A stretch of DNA of 64,000 bases from Arctic95D-9 sp035967665 (GTDB lineage Bacteria; Verrucomicrobiota; Verrucomicrobiia; Verrucomicrobiales; DEV007): NCBI GenBank assembly GCA_035967665.1, contig JAYWLB010000088.1, positions 62,001-126,000 on the forward strand, in the 5' to 3' direction. Position numbers and translations under genes: made by a program. The notes below the pieces were generated by a model that saw nothing but the letters and a program-made list of their open reading frames with translations, was not told the origin of the DNA and ran no database searches. This document shows positions 52,252-61,236 of the stretch, piece by piece (position 1 is the stretch's first letter; every line of letters begins with the position of its first letter).

Positions 52252-53181
52252 TTAAGGAACCAGCTGCTGTTCCAGATTGCTGACTCTGAGCTGATCAAGC
52301 TGTGCCTGAGCTTCCATGCCATATCCGGATTCAGGATCAATGTCGACGATCTCCAGCAAAGTCTCGACCATCCCTTTCACATTCGTCTGATTTTTCTGAA
52401 CACCGGCCTTATTCAAAAGCGCCTTCTGCTTCACCTCTCCCTCAAGATTCCAATCCTGAATATAGTTATCCGTCAAGGTCACCATCTTCCCCCACTGCAC
52501 ATCCTTCGCCAACACCTGCATCAAGCTGCTGTATTCCACATCCGCTAAAAGCTTCTGATAATATTTGGTGAAACCAAGCGTGTCCTCCGGGTCGGCCTCG
52601 ATGAGCGCGTCGATCTCCTTCATGTAATACCGCGCCGCGAGCGTCCCCGGCAATTCAGGAATACCTTTGGAGAGAGCCTTTGCCTTTTCAATTCCCTCGA
52701 GTCCTTCGGCGCGCTCAAGGTGGGCGAGTCGCTCACGATAGAAAGCCTCCATCGAAAGGGTCAGTTCAGCATACTCGGCGGGCGTCATTGGAACATACCC
52801 GTTGATCGCAAAAGGAGCCCCCTTCACGCTGGTCATCACCACCGTGGGAAATCCTCTCACCCGATAGGCGTCCCGCAAAAGAGCCAATTGTGACGCGCCT
52901 TCTTTAGGGAATCGATTCCCCTCCGGATATTCCAGTTTTATCAGTTCAAACTTCTCACCGGCAGGCCCGGTAAATTCAGGCTGAGACAGAATTTCATCGT
53001 CAAAAATCTTACAGATATCAATCCAATCCGTTCCTGTAAAAACCAGGAGCAGCAACTTCCCGCTTTTCTCCGCCGCAGTCACTCCCGAGGCATACGTATC
53101 GTGCCACTTCGCGCCCTCCTGAGCCGGTGCGGAAATCGCGGCAAATATTAGTACAAGCGATAGAAGAACAGAAAATCTCAT
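52252..53181 (-). CDS. secreted thioredoxin-fold protein with one active-site cysteine
   Basis: A 309-residue protein with a signal peptide (about 1-20) and an N-terminal thioredoxin-like domain of the Thioredoxin_7 type: KLLLLVFTGTDWIDICKIFDDEIL. The redox motif, usually W-C-x-x-C, reads W-I-D-I-C, so only the second cysteine remains. A cis-Pro segment RGFPTVVM follows. The C-terminal half is helical (about 130-309), with TPR-like character. ATG 53181 is used because it yields a normal signal peptide; the open frame extends to 53241. The gene is divergent from the PA14-cytochrome gene. Confidence 0.75.
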   Translation of the reverse strand: MRFSVLLSLVLIFAAISAPAQEGAKWHDTYASGVTAAEKSGKLLLLVFTGTDWIDICKIFDDEILSQPEFTGPAGEKFELIKLEYPEGNRFPKEGASQLALLRDAYRVRGFPTVVMTSVKGAPFAINGYVPMTPAEYAELTLSMEAFYRERLAHLERAEGLEGIEKAKALSKGIPELPGTLAARYYMKEIDALIEADPEDTLGFTKYYQKLLADVEYSSLMQVLAKDVQWGKMVTLTDNYIQDWNLEGEVKQKALLNKAGVQKNQTNVKGMVETLLEIVDIDPESGYGMEAQAQLDQLRVSNLEQQLVP

Positions 53182-53334
53182 AAAACAGTTTAATTCGAAA
53201 GGGACAATAGTTCTTGTCGCGAAAGTAGCGAGGTGCGACAACGAATCTCACGAAAAAAGCTCCACGCGGATGCGGAAAGGAGGCTTTTGACCCACCTCCA
53301 AATGTAGAATAGCATCAGCAAAATTCCCACCAAA

Positions 53335-54987
53335 ATGATGAGAACCCTTTTTCACCTCCTCTGCATAACCCTGCTCGGAACCACCATCGCCTTCCCGCAG
53401 GACGATAAAGTCATGGAACTGGGCAAAGCCACCTTCCAAACCTGCGTCGCCTGCCACGGCCCCGACGGCAAAGGAATCAAAGCCGGCGAGCTCCTCATGG
53501 CCCCCTCGCTCTACGACTCCGTTTTTGTAAAAGAGAATCACCCCGACCTCCTCACCGGAATCATTCTCAAAGGCATTCTCAAAGAGGATAACAAATACAT
53601 TCAGGCGATGCTCGCACTCGAAGCGGCCCTCAATGACGAACAGATTGCCGCTCTCATTGCCTACGTGACGAAAGAGTATGGAGGAAAACGCCGTTCCGTA
53701 AAGCCGGCTCAGGTCGCAAAATGGCGAAAAGAATACACATCCCGCACCAGTCCCTGGAAGCGCAGCGAGCTCGAGGAAATGGTTAAAGACGCCAACGCTC
53801 CTCAACTCGTCACCGATCTCACTTATTCCGTCTACGAGGGAAGCTGGAAAAAGCTCCCCGACTTTGCGAGCCTCAACCCGGTTGCAACCGGGAAACTCCC
53901 CAAAGGACTCGTCACCCTCAAACCGGCTGAAAAGATTAAGAAGGGATTTGGAATCGTTTTCGAAGGGAAACTGAAAATCCCTCTGAATGGCCCCTACTTT
54001 TTCAGTCTCTCTTCCGATGATGGATCCGCTCTCGTCATCGACGGGGAAACCGTGGTTGGAAACGACGGCATCCACCCCATGAAAGAGGCCCGAATGAAGG
54101 AGGAACTTCAGGCCGGGGAACACACATTCAAAATCCTCTACTTTGATGGTGGCGGCCAGCGGGCTCTTGCCTTCAATGTCAAAGGGCCCGGCGACTTCGG
54201 CACCGTCCATCTTTCCGAGGACAAATCCAAGGGTAAAAAGAAGACGCAAAGCTACGATCCCATCCTCCTCAAACCGGAGAATGAAGGCGAAGCGATCGTT
54301 CATCGCGCCTTCCTTCCCGACTCACAGCCGCGCGCTATCGGCGTTGGCTACCCCGGCCGCGTCAGCGTCGTCTGGGACGCCGACACCCTCAACCTTTCCT
54401 ACGTTTACCGCGGGGAGTTCATGGATGCGTCACCTCATTGGAACGGCCGCGGCTCCGGGAGCAAACCCGTCGGAGTCGACAAAGTCATCACCGCTCAGGG
54501 GCTCCCCTTTCAGGTCCTCGAAAGCCTCGACGAACCGTGGGAACCCTTCTCTCAAACCAGGATAAAATACGAGCGGGACACCGCCAATCCGGAAAAGGAA
54601 ATCACAATCAATGTGAAACACCCCGACTACCAGTTCCGCGGCTACCGCCTCGATCAAAAGCGCTTTCCCACCTTTAACTACGACTATCAGGATCTGAAAG
54701 TGACTGACCACTTCACCCCGGAAGAAATTGATGGCGTCACCTCACTCGTTCGCACCATCAGCGTCTCCGGCGATGCCGAAGACAACACCTTTTTCCGCGT
54801 CGCTGATAGCGGAACCCAGGAAGGCGGACACGGCTGGATCGACATTGGCAATGAAATGCTCATCAAAATCGAGGGCGCTGAACCCGTAATCCGGAAAGTC
54901 GGAAAAGGGAATGAAACTCTCGTTCCCATTTCAGGCAACTCCACCATCTCGATCAGCTACCGCTGGAACAATCCTGAGAAAAAATAG
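53335..54987 (+). CDS. secreted c-type cytochrome with PA14-like domain
   Basis: A 550-residue protein: signal peptide (1-20), a mono-haem cytochrome domain (about 23-115, CVACHGPDGKG at about 37-47), and a PA14-like carbohydrate-binding domain (about 165-290, FFSLSSDDGSALVIDGETVVGNDGIH). A beta-rich C-terminal domain follows. Together with the propeller gene downstream it forms the common PVC pairing of secreted c-cytochrome and sugar-dehydrogenase-like propeller. It probably transfers electrons from a sugar-oxidising partner; this is inferred from the domains. Two adjacent ATG codons at 53335 and 53338 could both start it. Confidence 0.8.
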   Translation: MMRTLFHLLCITLLGTTIAFPQDDKVMELGKATFQTCVACHGPDGKGIKAGELLMAPSLYDSVFVKENHPDLLTGIILKGILKEDNKYIQAMLALEAALNDEQIAALIAYVTKEYGGKRRSVKPAQVAKWRKEYTSRTSPWKRSELEEMVKDANAPQLVTDLTYSVYEGSWKKLPDFASLNPVATGKLPKGLVTLKPAEKIKKGFGIVFEGKLKIPLNGPYFFSLSSDDGSALVIDGETVVGNDGIHPMKEARMKEELQAGEHTFKILYFDGGGQRALAFNVKGPGDFGTVHLSEDKSKGKKKTQSYDPILLKPENEGEAIVHRAFLPDSQPRAIGVGYPGRVSVVWDADTLNLSYVYRGEFMDASPHWNGRGSGSKPVGVDKVITAQGLPFQVLESLDEPWEPFSQTRIKYERDTANPEKEITINVKHPDYQFRGYRLDQKRFPTFNYDYQDLKVTDHFTPEEIDGVTSLVRTISVSGDAEDNTFFRVADSGTQEGGHGWIDIGNEMLIKIEGAEPVIRKVGKGNETLVPISGNSTISISYRWNNPEKK

Positions 54988-55005
54988 TCCGCATTCCAAC
55001 ACGGC

Positions 55006-55071
55006 GACTCAACCCTGTTTACTCCATGACTCAACCCTGTTTACTCTCCCGTCTAACCCTCTTAAGTGCCC
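55006..55071. repeat. tandem AACCCTGTT repeat, three units, 22-bp period
   Basis: GACTCAACCCTGTTTACTC occurs at 55006-55024 and at 55028-55046. A third, degenerate AACCCTCTT follows at 55055, again 22 bases on. The units run across the start codon of the propeller gene and encode part of its signal peptide. The same motif and period occur at 19755. Confidence 0.6.
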
Positions 55072-56513
55072 TCGCATTCATGAGCACCGCAGCCCTGGCC
55101 GACACCCCTGAGGAATCGGATTACTACACAATCACCGGATTTCCCGCTCCCGAAGGTGAGTCCATCGAAGGCGGGGCGATCGAGCTTCTACCCGACGGAA
55201 AAATTGCCGTTTGCACCCGGCGCGGCCAAATCTGGATGATCGAAAACGCGGCCGACCATCCTGACAAACCCGCCAAGTGGACTCTTTTCGCCGAATACCT
55301 TCACGAACCGCTCGGTCTTGCATGGAAAGACGGTTGGCTCTACGCAGTGCAGCGCCCCGAAGTCACCCGGATGCGTGACGAAGACGGCGATGGACGGGCT
55401 GATATTTTCGAAACCGTGAATGACGACTGGGGCATCAACGGAAACTACCACGAATATACCTTCGGCTCACAGTTCGACGATGAAGGCAACATCTGGTGCG
55501 CCCTCTGCCTGACCGGTTCATTCACCGCCGATTCATTATTCCGCGGCTGGATTCTCCGCGTCTCCGAAGACGGCGAAATGATCCCGACCGCCAGCGGGGT
55601 TCGCTCCCCCGGCGGTATCGGATTCAACTTCGAAGGCGATGCTTTCTACACCGACAATCAGGGAGCGTGGAACGGCTCAAGTTCACTGAAATGGATCAAA
55701 CCGGGATCCTTCCAGGGCAACCCGAACGGAAATATCTACTTCGACTTTGCCGACGGCAAGGCCGGCGAACGCCCCGTTGATCCGCCCTACACCGAAGAAG
55801 GAAGCCGCATCGTCGTGGAGCGTGAAAAGATTGAAAATTTCATTCCGCCCGCAGTGGTTTTTCCCCATGCCAAAGTCGGCAACTCCCCCACCGGGATCGC
55901 CGCTGATATCAGCGAGGGAAAGTTCGGTCCCTTTGCCGGACAGACATTTGTCGGAGAGCAAACTCACTCTAAAATACACCGCGTCTTTCTCGAAAAAGTG
56001 AACGGACTTTACCAGGGGGCGATGTTCCCCTTTCTCGAGGGATTTCAGTCAGGCAATATCGCGGTGCGACTCGGCGAGGACGGCAACCTTTACACGAGCG
56101 GATCAAACCGCGGTTGGGGAGCCCGCGGCGGTATGCCCTACCACTTCGAGCGTGTCAACTGGACTGGAAAAGTGCCTTTTGAAATCCATGAAATGAGGGC
56201 CAAATCAGACGGGTTTGAACTCACCTTCACCAAGCCGATCGACAAATCCACGGCTGTGGACGGTTCTTTCAAAATGGAAGCTTACACTTACATTTACCAG
56301 AAAGCCTACGGCAGCCCCGAAGTCGATCAGGTCACACCGAAGGTCACCGTCGCATCTGTGAGCGAAGATGGAAAGACCCTCCGGCTCAAAGTCGAGCCGA
56401 TGACGAAAGGTCACGTTCACGCTCTCAAGGCGGAAGGCCTCAAAAGCGAAAAAGAGGGCGTTCCCCTCCTCCACGCCGAGGCTTACTACACGCTCAACGA
56501 AATCCCTGAGTAG
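55026..56513 (+). CDS. secreted beta-propeller protein (DUF7133/glucose-sorbosone dehydrogenase-like)
   Basis: A 495-residue protein with a signal peptide (about 1-26) and a six-bladed propeller of the soluble glucose/sorbosone dehydrogenase type: LPDGKIAVCTRRGQIWMIEN, EPLGLAWKDGWLYAVQRPEVTRMRDEDGDGRAD and HEYTFGSQFDDEGNIWCALC. Later blades contain SPTGIAADISEGKFGPFAGQTFVGEQTHS and LYTSGSNRGWGARGG. Such proteins usually use PQQ or calcium; the key histidine is not clear from sequence alone. It is next to the PA14-cytochrome gene (38-base gap) and its ATG lies in the 22-bp repeat array. Oxidation of a sugar with transfer to the cytochrome is plausible but unproven. Confidence 0.78.
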   Translation: MTQPCLLSRLTLLSALAFMSTAALADTPEESDYYTITGFPAPEGESIEGGAIELLPDGKIAVCTRRGQIWMIENAADHPDKPAKWTLFAEYLHEPLGLAWKDGWLYAVQRPEVTRMRDEDGDGRADIFETVNDDWGINGNYHEYTFGSQFDDEGNIWCALCLTGSFTADSLFRGWILRVSEDGEMIPTASGVRSPGGIGFNFEGDAFYTDNQGAWNGSSSLKWIKPGSFQGNPNGNIYFDFADGKAGERPVDPPYTEEGSRIVVEREKIENFIPPAVVFPHAKVGNSPTGIAADISEGKFGPFAGQTFVGEQTHSKIHRVFLEKVNGLYQGAMFPFLEGFQSGNIAVRLGEDGNLYTSGSNRGWGARGGMPYHFERVNWTGKVPFEIHEMRAKSDGFELTFTKPIDKSTAVDGSFKMEAYTYIYQKAYGSPEVDQVTPKVTVASVSEDGKTLRLKVEPMTKGHVHALKAEGLKSEKEGVPLLHAEAYYTLNEIPE

Positions 56514-56633
56514 GCACCCTCGTCGGGGGAAGTTCCGTGCGTGCAGCGTCTCTGCAAAAGGCATTTCACGGAGCTCTGACTTACCGGATCAATCTTCCCG
56601 AAAAGGGCGGAATCAAGGGCTCCCATGCGAAGG

Positions 56634-56650
56634 CAGCCCCGGGGGGGCTG
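56634..56650. terminator. GC-rich hairpin in the 224-base gap before the flippase gene
   Basis: CAGCCCC pairs with GGGGCTG around three G. It lacks a T tract, so terminator function is uncertain. Elsewhere in 56514-56737 only a good -10 hexamer TATAAT (56693-56698), ahead of the flippase gene, stands out. I see no gene in the gap. Confidence 0.35.
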
Positions 56651-56737
56651 AAAACTCGCGACTCCCTGATGCCACCGGAGATCCACTCTTGATATAATTT
56701 CCATAAATGCGATGTTTTAAGGGAATTAGACAGTATT

Positions 56738-58141
56738 GTGAGCACCCGACCGACCAGCGATGAGAGTGACGAGCACCGCGATCGATCCATCCGATTGTCG
56801 GTTCTTACGTCCCTGTTGTCTAAATTCGGCACCATCATCCTCCGGCTCGTCTCGATTCCCATTGCGATCCGCGTGCTCGGGATGGAGCAATTCGGCGTCT
56901 ATACAGCAATAACACTCTTCGTAGCCTTGATCGACATTCTCCATGTCGGCATTGGCCCCACTCTGACCAAAGAGCTTTCCAAAGCGATTGCCAAAGGCAG
57001 GCGCCGCCGCGAACAGACCGTTTTTGCGACAGGCGTGATACTCAGTACCGGGCTCACCGTGATCGGTGTCGGCATCGCAGCATCGCTTCTGCTTCTTTTC
57101 CCTGTCACGACCCTCTTCGGAGCGGAATACAAAGACGTTGCCGACACCATGATCACCGCGCTCTGGGTGGGACTTGCGATCAGTGCTCTCGACATTTTTA
57201 CGACTCCTTTTGAAATGAGCCGCGACGGATACATGGAGACCCGCTTCACGAATTCGTGGGGAGCAGCCGGCAATCTTCTCGCAGCAATCACTCTTGTCTC
57301 CGGCATCTGGTTTTTCCCGACGATTGAATTCCTCCTCATCTCGGTCAACGGCATTACTGTGCTCGCCAAAGTGGGCAACTCCGTTCACCTCCTCATCCAG
57401 AGGCCCTATCTGATACCCCGGCCTTCTCTTTTCAAAAAGGAGCTCGTCAAACCCCTTGTAGTCGACAGCGGATTATTTTCGATAACCTACATCCTCTCGG
57501 CGATCATCGAATACCATCTCATGGTGTTTTTGATAGGGCGATTCGTCGGGCCTCAGGCGGTGGCCGTCTTCAACGTCATGATCACGATTCATCTTTCCCT
57601 GAACGGAGTTATGGCGATGTTCACGAAGCCCTACTGGCCCGCCCTGATGAATGCGTTTGAGCGCAAAGACCGCCCCTGGATTCTGAATTCCTCGAAACAG
57701 CTTGCCTTCCTCGGCCTCGGGTTCAGTGCCGCTGTCGCTGCGGGCCTTGTCTTGCTGGGCCCCATCGTTCTTCCCCTCTGGGCAGGAGCGGACTTCATCA
57801 ACGCGGCACCCGCAGGCTTTGTCATGAATCGCCTCGCCCTCGCCGCCTTTTCCCTCTACTTCGCCGCCCATGCCTGGCGTCACATCGGCCAGACACTCGC
57901 CCTCGGAGCAGCCCCCGTAAATTGCGTCGCGAAAGTGATCTTCGCCGAATCCGCTTTCATCCTTTGTGCTGCCTCCTTCATTCTCACTTCGACCGGAAAT
58001 ATCACCCTCATCTATCTCGCGATGGCCGTGGGAATGATGTGTTTTTCCGGCTGGCTCTTCCCCCGGATTTTCCTGAAAGGGCTCAAGTCAGACAGCATGC
58101 ACGAACCCGACGCGCCTGATTCCGTGTCGATTCCGGTGTGA
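56738..58141 (+). CDS. polysaccharide flippase (Wzx-like, MATE/MOP family)
   Basis: A 467-residue inner-membrane protein with about 12 to 14 helices. It has the polysaccharide-synt pattern RVLGMEQFGVYTAITLFVALIDILHVGIGPTLTKELSK near residue 45 and a later F-M-V-F-N-V-M-I-type core. Family members move lipid-linked oligosaccharides across the membrane for O-antigen or capsule assembly. The start is a GTG at 56738 preceded by TTAGACAGTATT. The neighbours (SGNH hydrolase and glycosyltransferase) suggest a wider surface-polysaccharide region. Confidence 0.85.
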   Translation: MSTRPTSDESDEHRDRSIRLSVLTSLLSKFGTIILRLVSIPIAIRVLGMEQFGVYTAITLFVALIDILHVGIGPTLTKELSKAIAKGRRRREQTVFATGVILSTGLTVIGVGIAASLLLLFPVTTLFGAEYKDVADTMITALWVGLAISALDIFTTPFEMSRDGYMETRFTNSWGAAGNLLAAITLVSGIWFFPTIEFLLISVNGITVLAKVGNSVHLLIQRPYLIPRPSLFKKELVKPLVVDSGLFSITYILSAIIEYHLMVFLIGRFVGPQAVAVFNVMITIHLSLNGVMAMFTKPYWPALMNAFERKDRPWILNSSKQLAFLGLGFSAAVAAGLVLLGPIVLPLWAGADFINAAPAGFVMNRLALAAFSLYFAAHAWRHIGQTLALGAAPVNCVAKVIFAESAFILCAASFILTSTGNITLIYLAMAVGMMCFSGWLFPRIFLKGLKSDSMHEPDAPDSVSIPV

Positions 58142-58158
58142 ATTTCCACCTGCTCTTC

Positions 58159-59124
58159 TCACTGCGGATTTTCCGAAACCGGCAAGAATTCGGAAAACGC
58201 TTCCGGCAACGCCGCTTCGAAACTCATCCTTTCCACGGTGACGGGATGCGTAAACGAGAGCTTTGCCGCGTGGAGCATGAGCCTCTCCACCTTCGTGATG
58301 CCCTTCCCTTTCGCTCCATAAATGGGATCGCCCAGAATCGGGCAATGAAGCACTTCTTTGAGATGAACCCGAATCTGGTGGGTGCGCCCTGTGTGAATGA
58401 TGCACTTCACGAGAGCCCACTTTCCGGAGCCATCGCTGTTCACGACTTCGTAATCGGTGATTGCTTCCTTTCCCGCAGGCGGCTCTAACACGGCCATTTT
58501 CTGACGGTTCACGGGGTGACGTCCGATCTGATTATGAATCGTCCCGCTGTCGTTCGCAGGCACGCGATGGGTCACCGCAAAATAGATCTTTCCGGTTTCC
58601 CTTCCTGAAAACTGAGCGACGAGACTTTCGTAAGCCACATCTGATTTCGCGGCGACGAGGCATCCCGAAGTATCTTTGTCGAGACGATGCACAATCCCGG
58701 GACGATCCGGATCAGCGAGTGTCGAGAGACGACCGTTGCAGTGGTGAAGCAGGGCATTCACGAGCGTCCCGGATGAATTACCCGAACCGGGATGAACGAC
58801 CATGCCGTGCGCTTTGTTCACAACGATGACATCTTCGTCTTCAAACAAAACCGTGAGAGGAATCTCCTCCGCGACGGGAACATCAGATGTCGGCTCGGGA
58901 ATGGAAATGACGATTTCATCACCCGCCTCCACGGAGTAGCGTGTTTTGACCCTCAACCCATTGACGAGAACGCCACCCGATTTGATCAGCTCCTGCAAGA
59001 CGGAACGCGAAAGCCCCGAATGAGAAAGCTCCTCCCCGAGAAAACGGTCCACGCGGCCCGATGCTCCCGCCGGAACGGTAATTTTAATTCGGTCGGATGC
59101 CGCTGAGGGCGAAGGGTCACTCAT
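58159..59124 (-). CDS. rluD: RluD-family 23S rRNA pseudouridine synthase
   Basis: A 321-residue enzyme isomerising uridines in 23S rRNA helix 69. It has an S4 RNA-binding domain (about 28-88, GRVDRFLGEEL) and then the pseudouridine-synthase domain with GIVHRLDKDTSGCLV (catalytic Asp near 149), KIYFAVTHRV, HTGRTHQIRVHL and HPVTVERMSF. Length and order match RluD rather than RluC. ATG 59124 is used; GTG 59127 is equivalent. It converges on the flippase gene, with only 17 bases between stops. Confidence 0.93.
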   Translation of the reverse strand: MSDPSPSAASDRIKITVPAGASGRVDRFLGEELSHSGLSRSVLQELIKSGGVLVNGLRVKTRYSVEAGDEIVISIPEPTSDVPVAEEIPLTVLFEDEDVIVVNKAHGMVVHPGSGNSSGTLVNALLHHCNGRLSTLADPDRPGIVHRLDKDTSGCLVAAKSDVAYESLVAQFSGRETGKIYFAVTHRVPANDSGTIHNQIGRHPVNRQKMAVLEPPAGKEAITDYEVVNSDGSGKWALVKCIIHTGRTHQIRVHLKEVLHCPILGDPIYGAKGKGITKVERLMLHAAKLSFTHPVTVERMSFEAALPEAFSEFLPVSENPQ

Positions 59125-59172
59125 CACGGCACCGTAATGATATCTCGACGATGAGCGAACAGATTTTACCCA

Positions 59173-60339
59173 TCAATCCAACCTGGGCGTGTAGATCGGC
59201 ATTTCGAAATTAGGCCGAAGATCATCCACGACCTGCCAGGTCGAAAGGGTGCGGTATTTGCTCAAGGGAACCATATTCAACTCAATTGTCGATCCTATCT
59301 CCCGGTTCGCTGCGCTGGTGTGTTTGCGATTGAAGACAATTCCATGAGCGACCCGAATGCGATCGAAGGGGTAGTTGCCCTTCGTGTCAGAGAGCACCTC
59401 GTATTCAAAGATTCCGAGAGCGTTTGCGTAATCAAGATCACTGAGATTCTCAATCGATGACTTTTCAACGAGCTTTAAATCGAGGATCACCTCATCAAGC
59501 GGGGCATTGGAACCGCCCACCGAAGTTCTCGCGGTCGACTGACTCGACGAAGGACGCCTCACCGGACTCAGGGGAACGGCCCGCACGATGGAATGAGGTG
59601 CTTCAATCTTCGGTTTGCTCACCCGCATGTAATCATTGAAATGACTCGACACTTTCGTCGCCCACCCCCGCGCTTCCTCCGGCCCGTAGTGAATTCCGTC
59701 AGTTGCAGGATAAGGGTCCACAAACTCCGTCACCTTTCGACTCTCAAAAACCTGGCCCTCATACTTGTAGACGATGCTGCGCATAATCGACGACAATTCC
59801 TCCTGGAGAGCGACAGGATAACGCTTTTCGTGCGAAGACGGTGGCAGAACCCAATAAGATACCGCCCCACCCTTTGATATGGCATAGCACATTTGCTCGA
59901 TCAGAGAACTCACCTCGGCAACATTGTCTGATTTGGCACGACGTTTTGAACGCAAGGTCGCATACAGATTGATTCCGGTTTGCACGACAACCACGTTCGG
60001 TTTCATATCATCGATCAAATCCTCGATCTTGGGAACCGCGCGGACATAGCCCAACCGCCTCTCACCGGTCGGAGATTTCTCCCAGAATCCAATCGTGCAG
60101 GGAAGCGGCTGGTATTCCTTCAACCAGTAATAGGGACTGGCACCGCCGGCTACTACGGTATGAACCTCAAACCCCGAGGCACGCATCGAGCTGTCGAGAG
60201 TTTGGCCAAAGGCTCCAATACTCAGAGAATCACCGAGATAAAGAATCTTTGTCTTTCCCAATGCTGCCGAATCAGCACTGAAAAACACGCCGAAAAGAGC
60301 AACAAAAAAGGGCAGGCGAAGGGCGGTTCCACGAGTCAT
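59173..60339 (-). CDS. secreted SGNH/GDSL-type hydrolase (DUF459-like)
   Basis: A 388-residue exported protein with a signal peptide (about 1-24). Its first half is an SGNH esterase fold: ILYLGDSLSIGAF (block I, nucleophile Ser), VVVVQTGINLY (block III), and DGIHYG (block V Asp-x-x-His). A serine-rich linker (about 255-280) leads to a C-terminal segment of about 100 residues with no known domain. ATG 60339 gives a normal signal peptide; the open frame extends to 60375. It may deacetylate or transfer acyl groups on surface polysaccharides. Confidence 0.8.
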   Translation of the reverse strand: MTRGTALRLPFFVALFGVFFSADSAALGKTKILYLGDSLSIGAFGQTLDSSMRASGFEVHTVVAGGASPYYWLKEYQPLPCTIGFWEKSPTGERRLGYVRAVPKIEDLIDDMKPNVVVVQTGINLYATLRSKRRAKSDNVAEVSSLIEQMCYAISKGGAVSYWVLPPSSHEKRYPVALQEELSSIMRSIVYKYEGQVFESRKVTEFVDPYPATDGIHYGPEEARGWATKVSSHFNDYMRVSKPKIEAPHSIVRAVPLSPVRRPSSSQSTARTSVGGSNAPLDEVILDLKLVEKSSIENLSDLDYANALGIFEYEVLSDTKGNYPFDRIRVAHGIVFNRKHTSAANREIGSTIELNMVPLSKYRTLSTWQVVDDLRPNFEMPIYTPRLD

Positions 60340-60463
60340 CTGGCGATTTATACGCCAAATTAAAAATAAACTCAAGATTGAATAGCATAATTTTGAGAAA
60401 ATTCGCTATTTTGAGACTCGATTCTTCTAATTCTTGATAAAATTGCCTGAAATTTGAAAATCT

Positions 60464-61174
60464 TTAAAGATCAAGCCCTGCTGCGCACAGTTTCTGAAAA
60501 TCTTCCCATTCCAACTCCAATCCCGCGTCGGCGTCCTCGATTGTTTTCATGGTCACCGAAGCGATTTGCTCTTTCGCGCTTGTCAGAGCACGACTCACAC
60601 GGGTCTGGTCGCATTGCCACATCTGGGCGATGACAGACTGACTGATCCCGTGAAGGTAGGACAGCTTAAGCATCAGTAGAACTCCCGGATCCAGCGAATC
60701 AAATGCGGCTTTAATCGCCCGACCCATCAATGCTGAAAGATCCTCATCGAGAAGATTCTCATCGAGGTTTGCGCCCTCGACGCGGTCGAACTGATCTTCC
60801 GCCCCAGCATCGTCCGCATCAGTATAAACGGGAAGCTCACCGCGGAACTTATCTCTCCGCTTCAGATCGAGCCACCGGTTCCAGGTAATGCGTATCAGCC
60901 AGGTCGAAAGCGACGACCGACCTTCAAACTTCTCAAGAAGCGGGCGTGTCTCCCCTTTCTTCCCCGCACCGAAACACTCCGCTATGACGTCCGCAACGAG
61001 ATCCCCGGCGGATACCTTATCCAACCCGCGAGACATCATGACCCGCTCAAGCATGGGCTGATACTCCTCCTGGAATGCTTTTACAGCCGACTCCTCTCCC
61101 GCAACAGCCCGGTCGGTGAGATCAAGGTCTTCTGCGTGTTTCAGGGGTTTTACTTCCGAAGATGGATTCGTCAT
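60464..61174 (-). CDS. ECF-like RNA polymerase sigma factor
   Basis: A 236-residue sigma-70-family factor. Region 2 lies at about 26-110 (AFQEEYQPMLERVMM, LSTWLIRITWNRWLDLKRR). Region 4 at about 155-210 has a helix-turn-helix (LSYLHGISQSVIAQMWQCDQTRVSRALTSAKEQI). An acidic linker (about 115-145) separates them. No anti-sigma factor is adjacent, although the 73-residue protein at 45303 has similar partners elsewhere. A possible minus-strand promoter (TTGATC, 17 bases, TTAGAT) lies just before its start codon. The ABC ATPase gene is 62 bases upstream. Confidence 0.87.
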   Translation of the reverse strand: MTNPSSEVKPLKHAEDLDLTDRAVAGEESAVKAFQEEYQPMLERVMMSRGLDKVSAGDLVADVIAECFGAGKKGETRPLLEKFEGRSSLSTWLIRITWNRWLDLKRRDKFRGELPVYTDADDAGAEDQFDRVEGANLDENLLDEDLSALMGRAIKAAFDSLDPGVLLMLKLSYLHGISQSVIAQMWQCDQTRVSRALTSAKEQIASVTMKTIEDADAGLELEWEDFQKLCAAGLDL

Positions 61175-61236
61175 AAGATCACGTAATCTAACAACCTTGT
61201 CATAAAATGATCAACACTCGATCACAGCGTTTTTCT

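Noticed and set aside
53248..54303. 351-codon minus-strand open frame over the PA14-cytochrome gene
   Set aside because: No domain and opposite to a gene with CVACHG and PA14 motifs; judged antisense.
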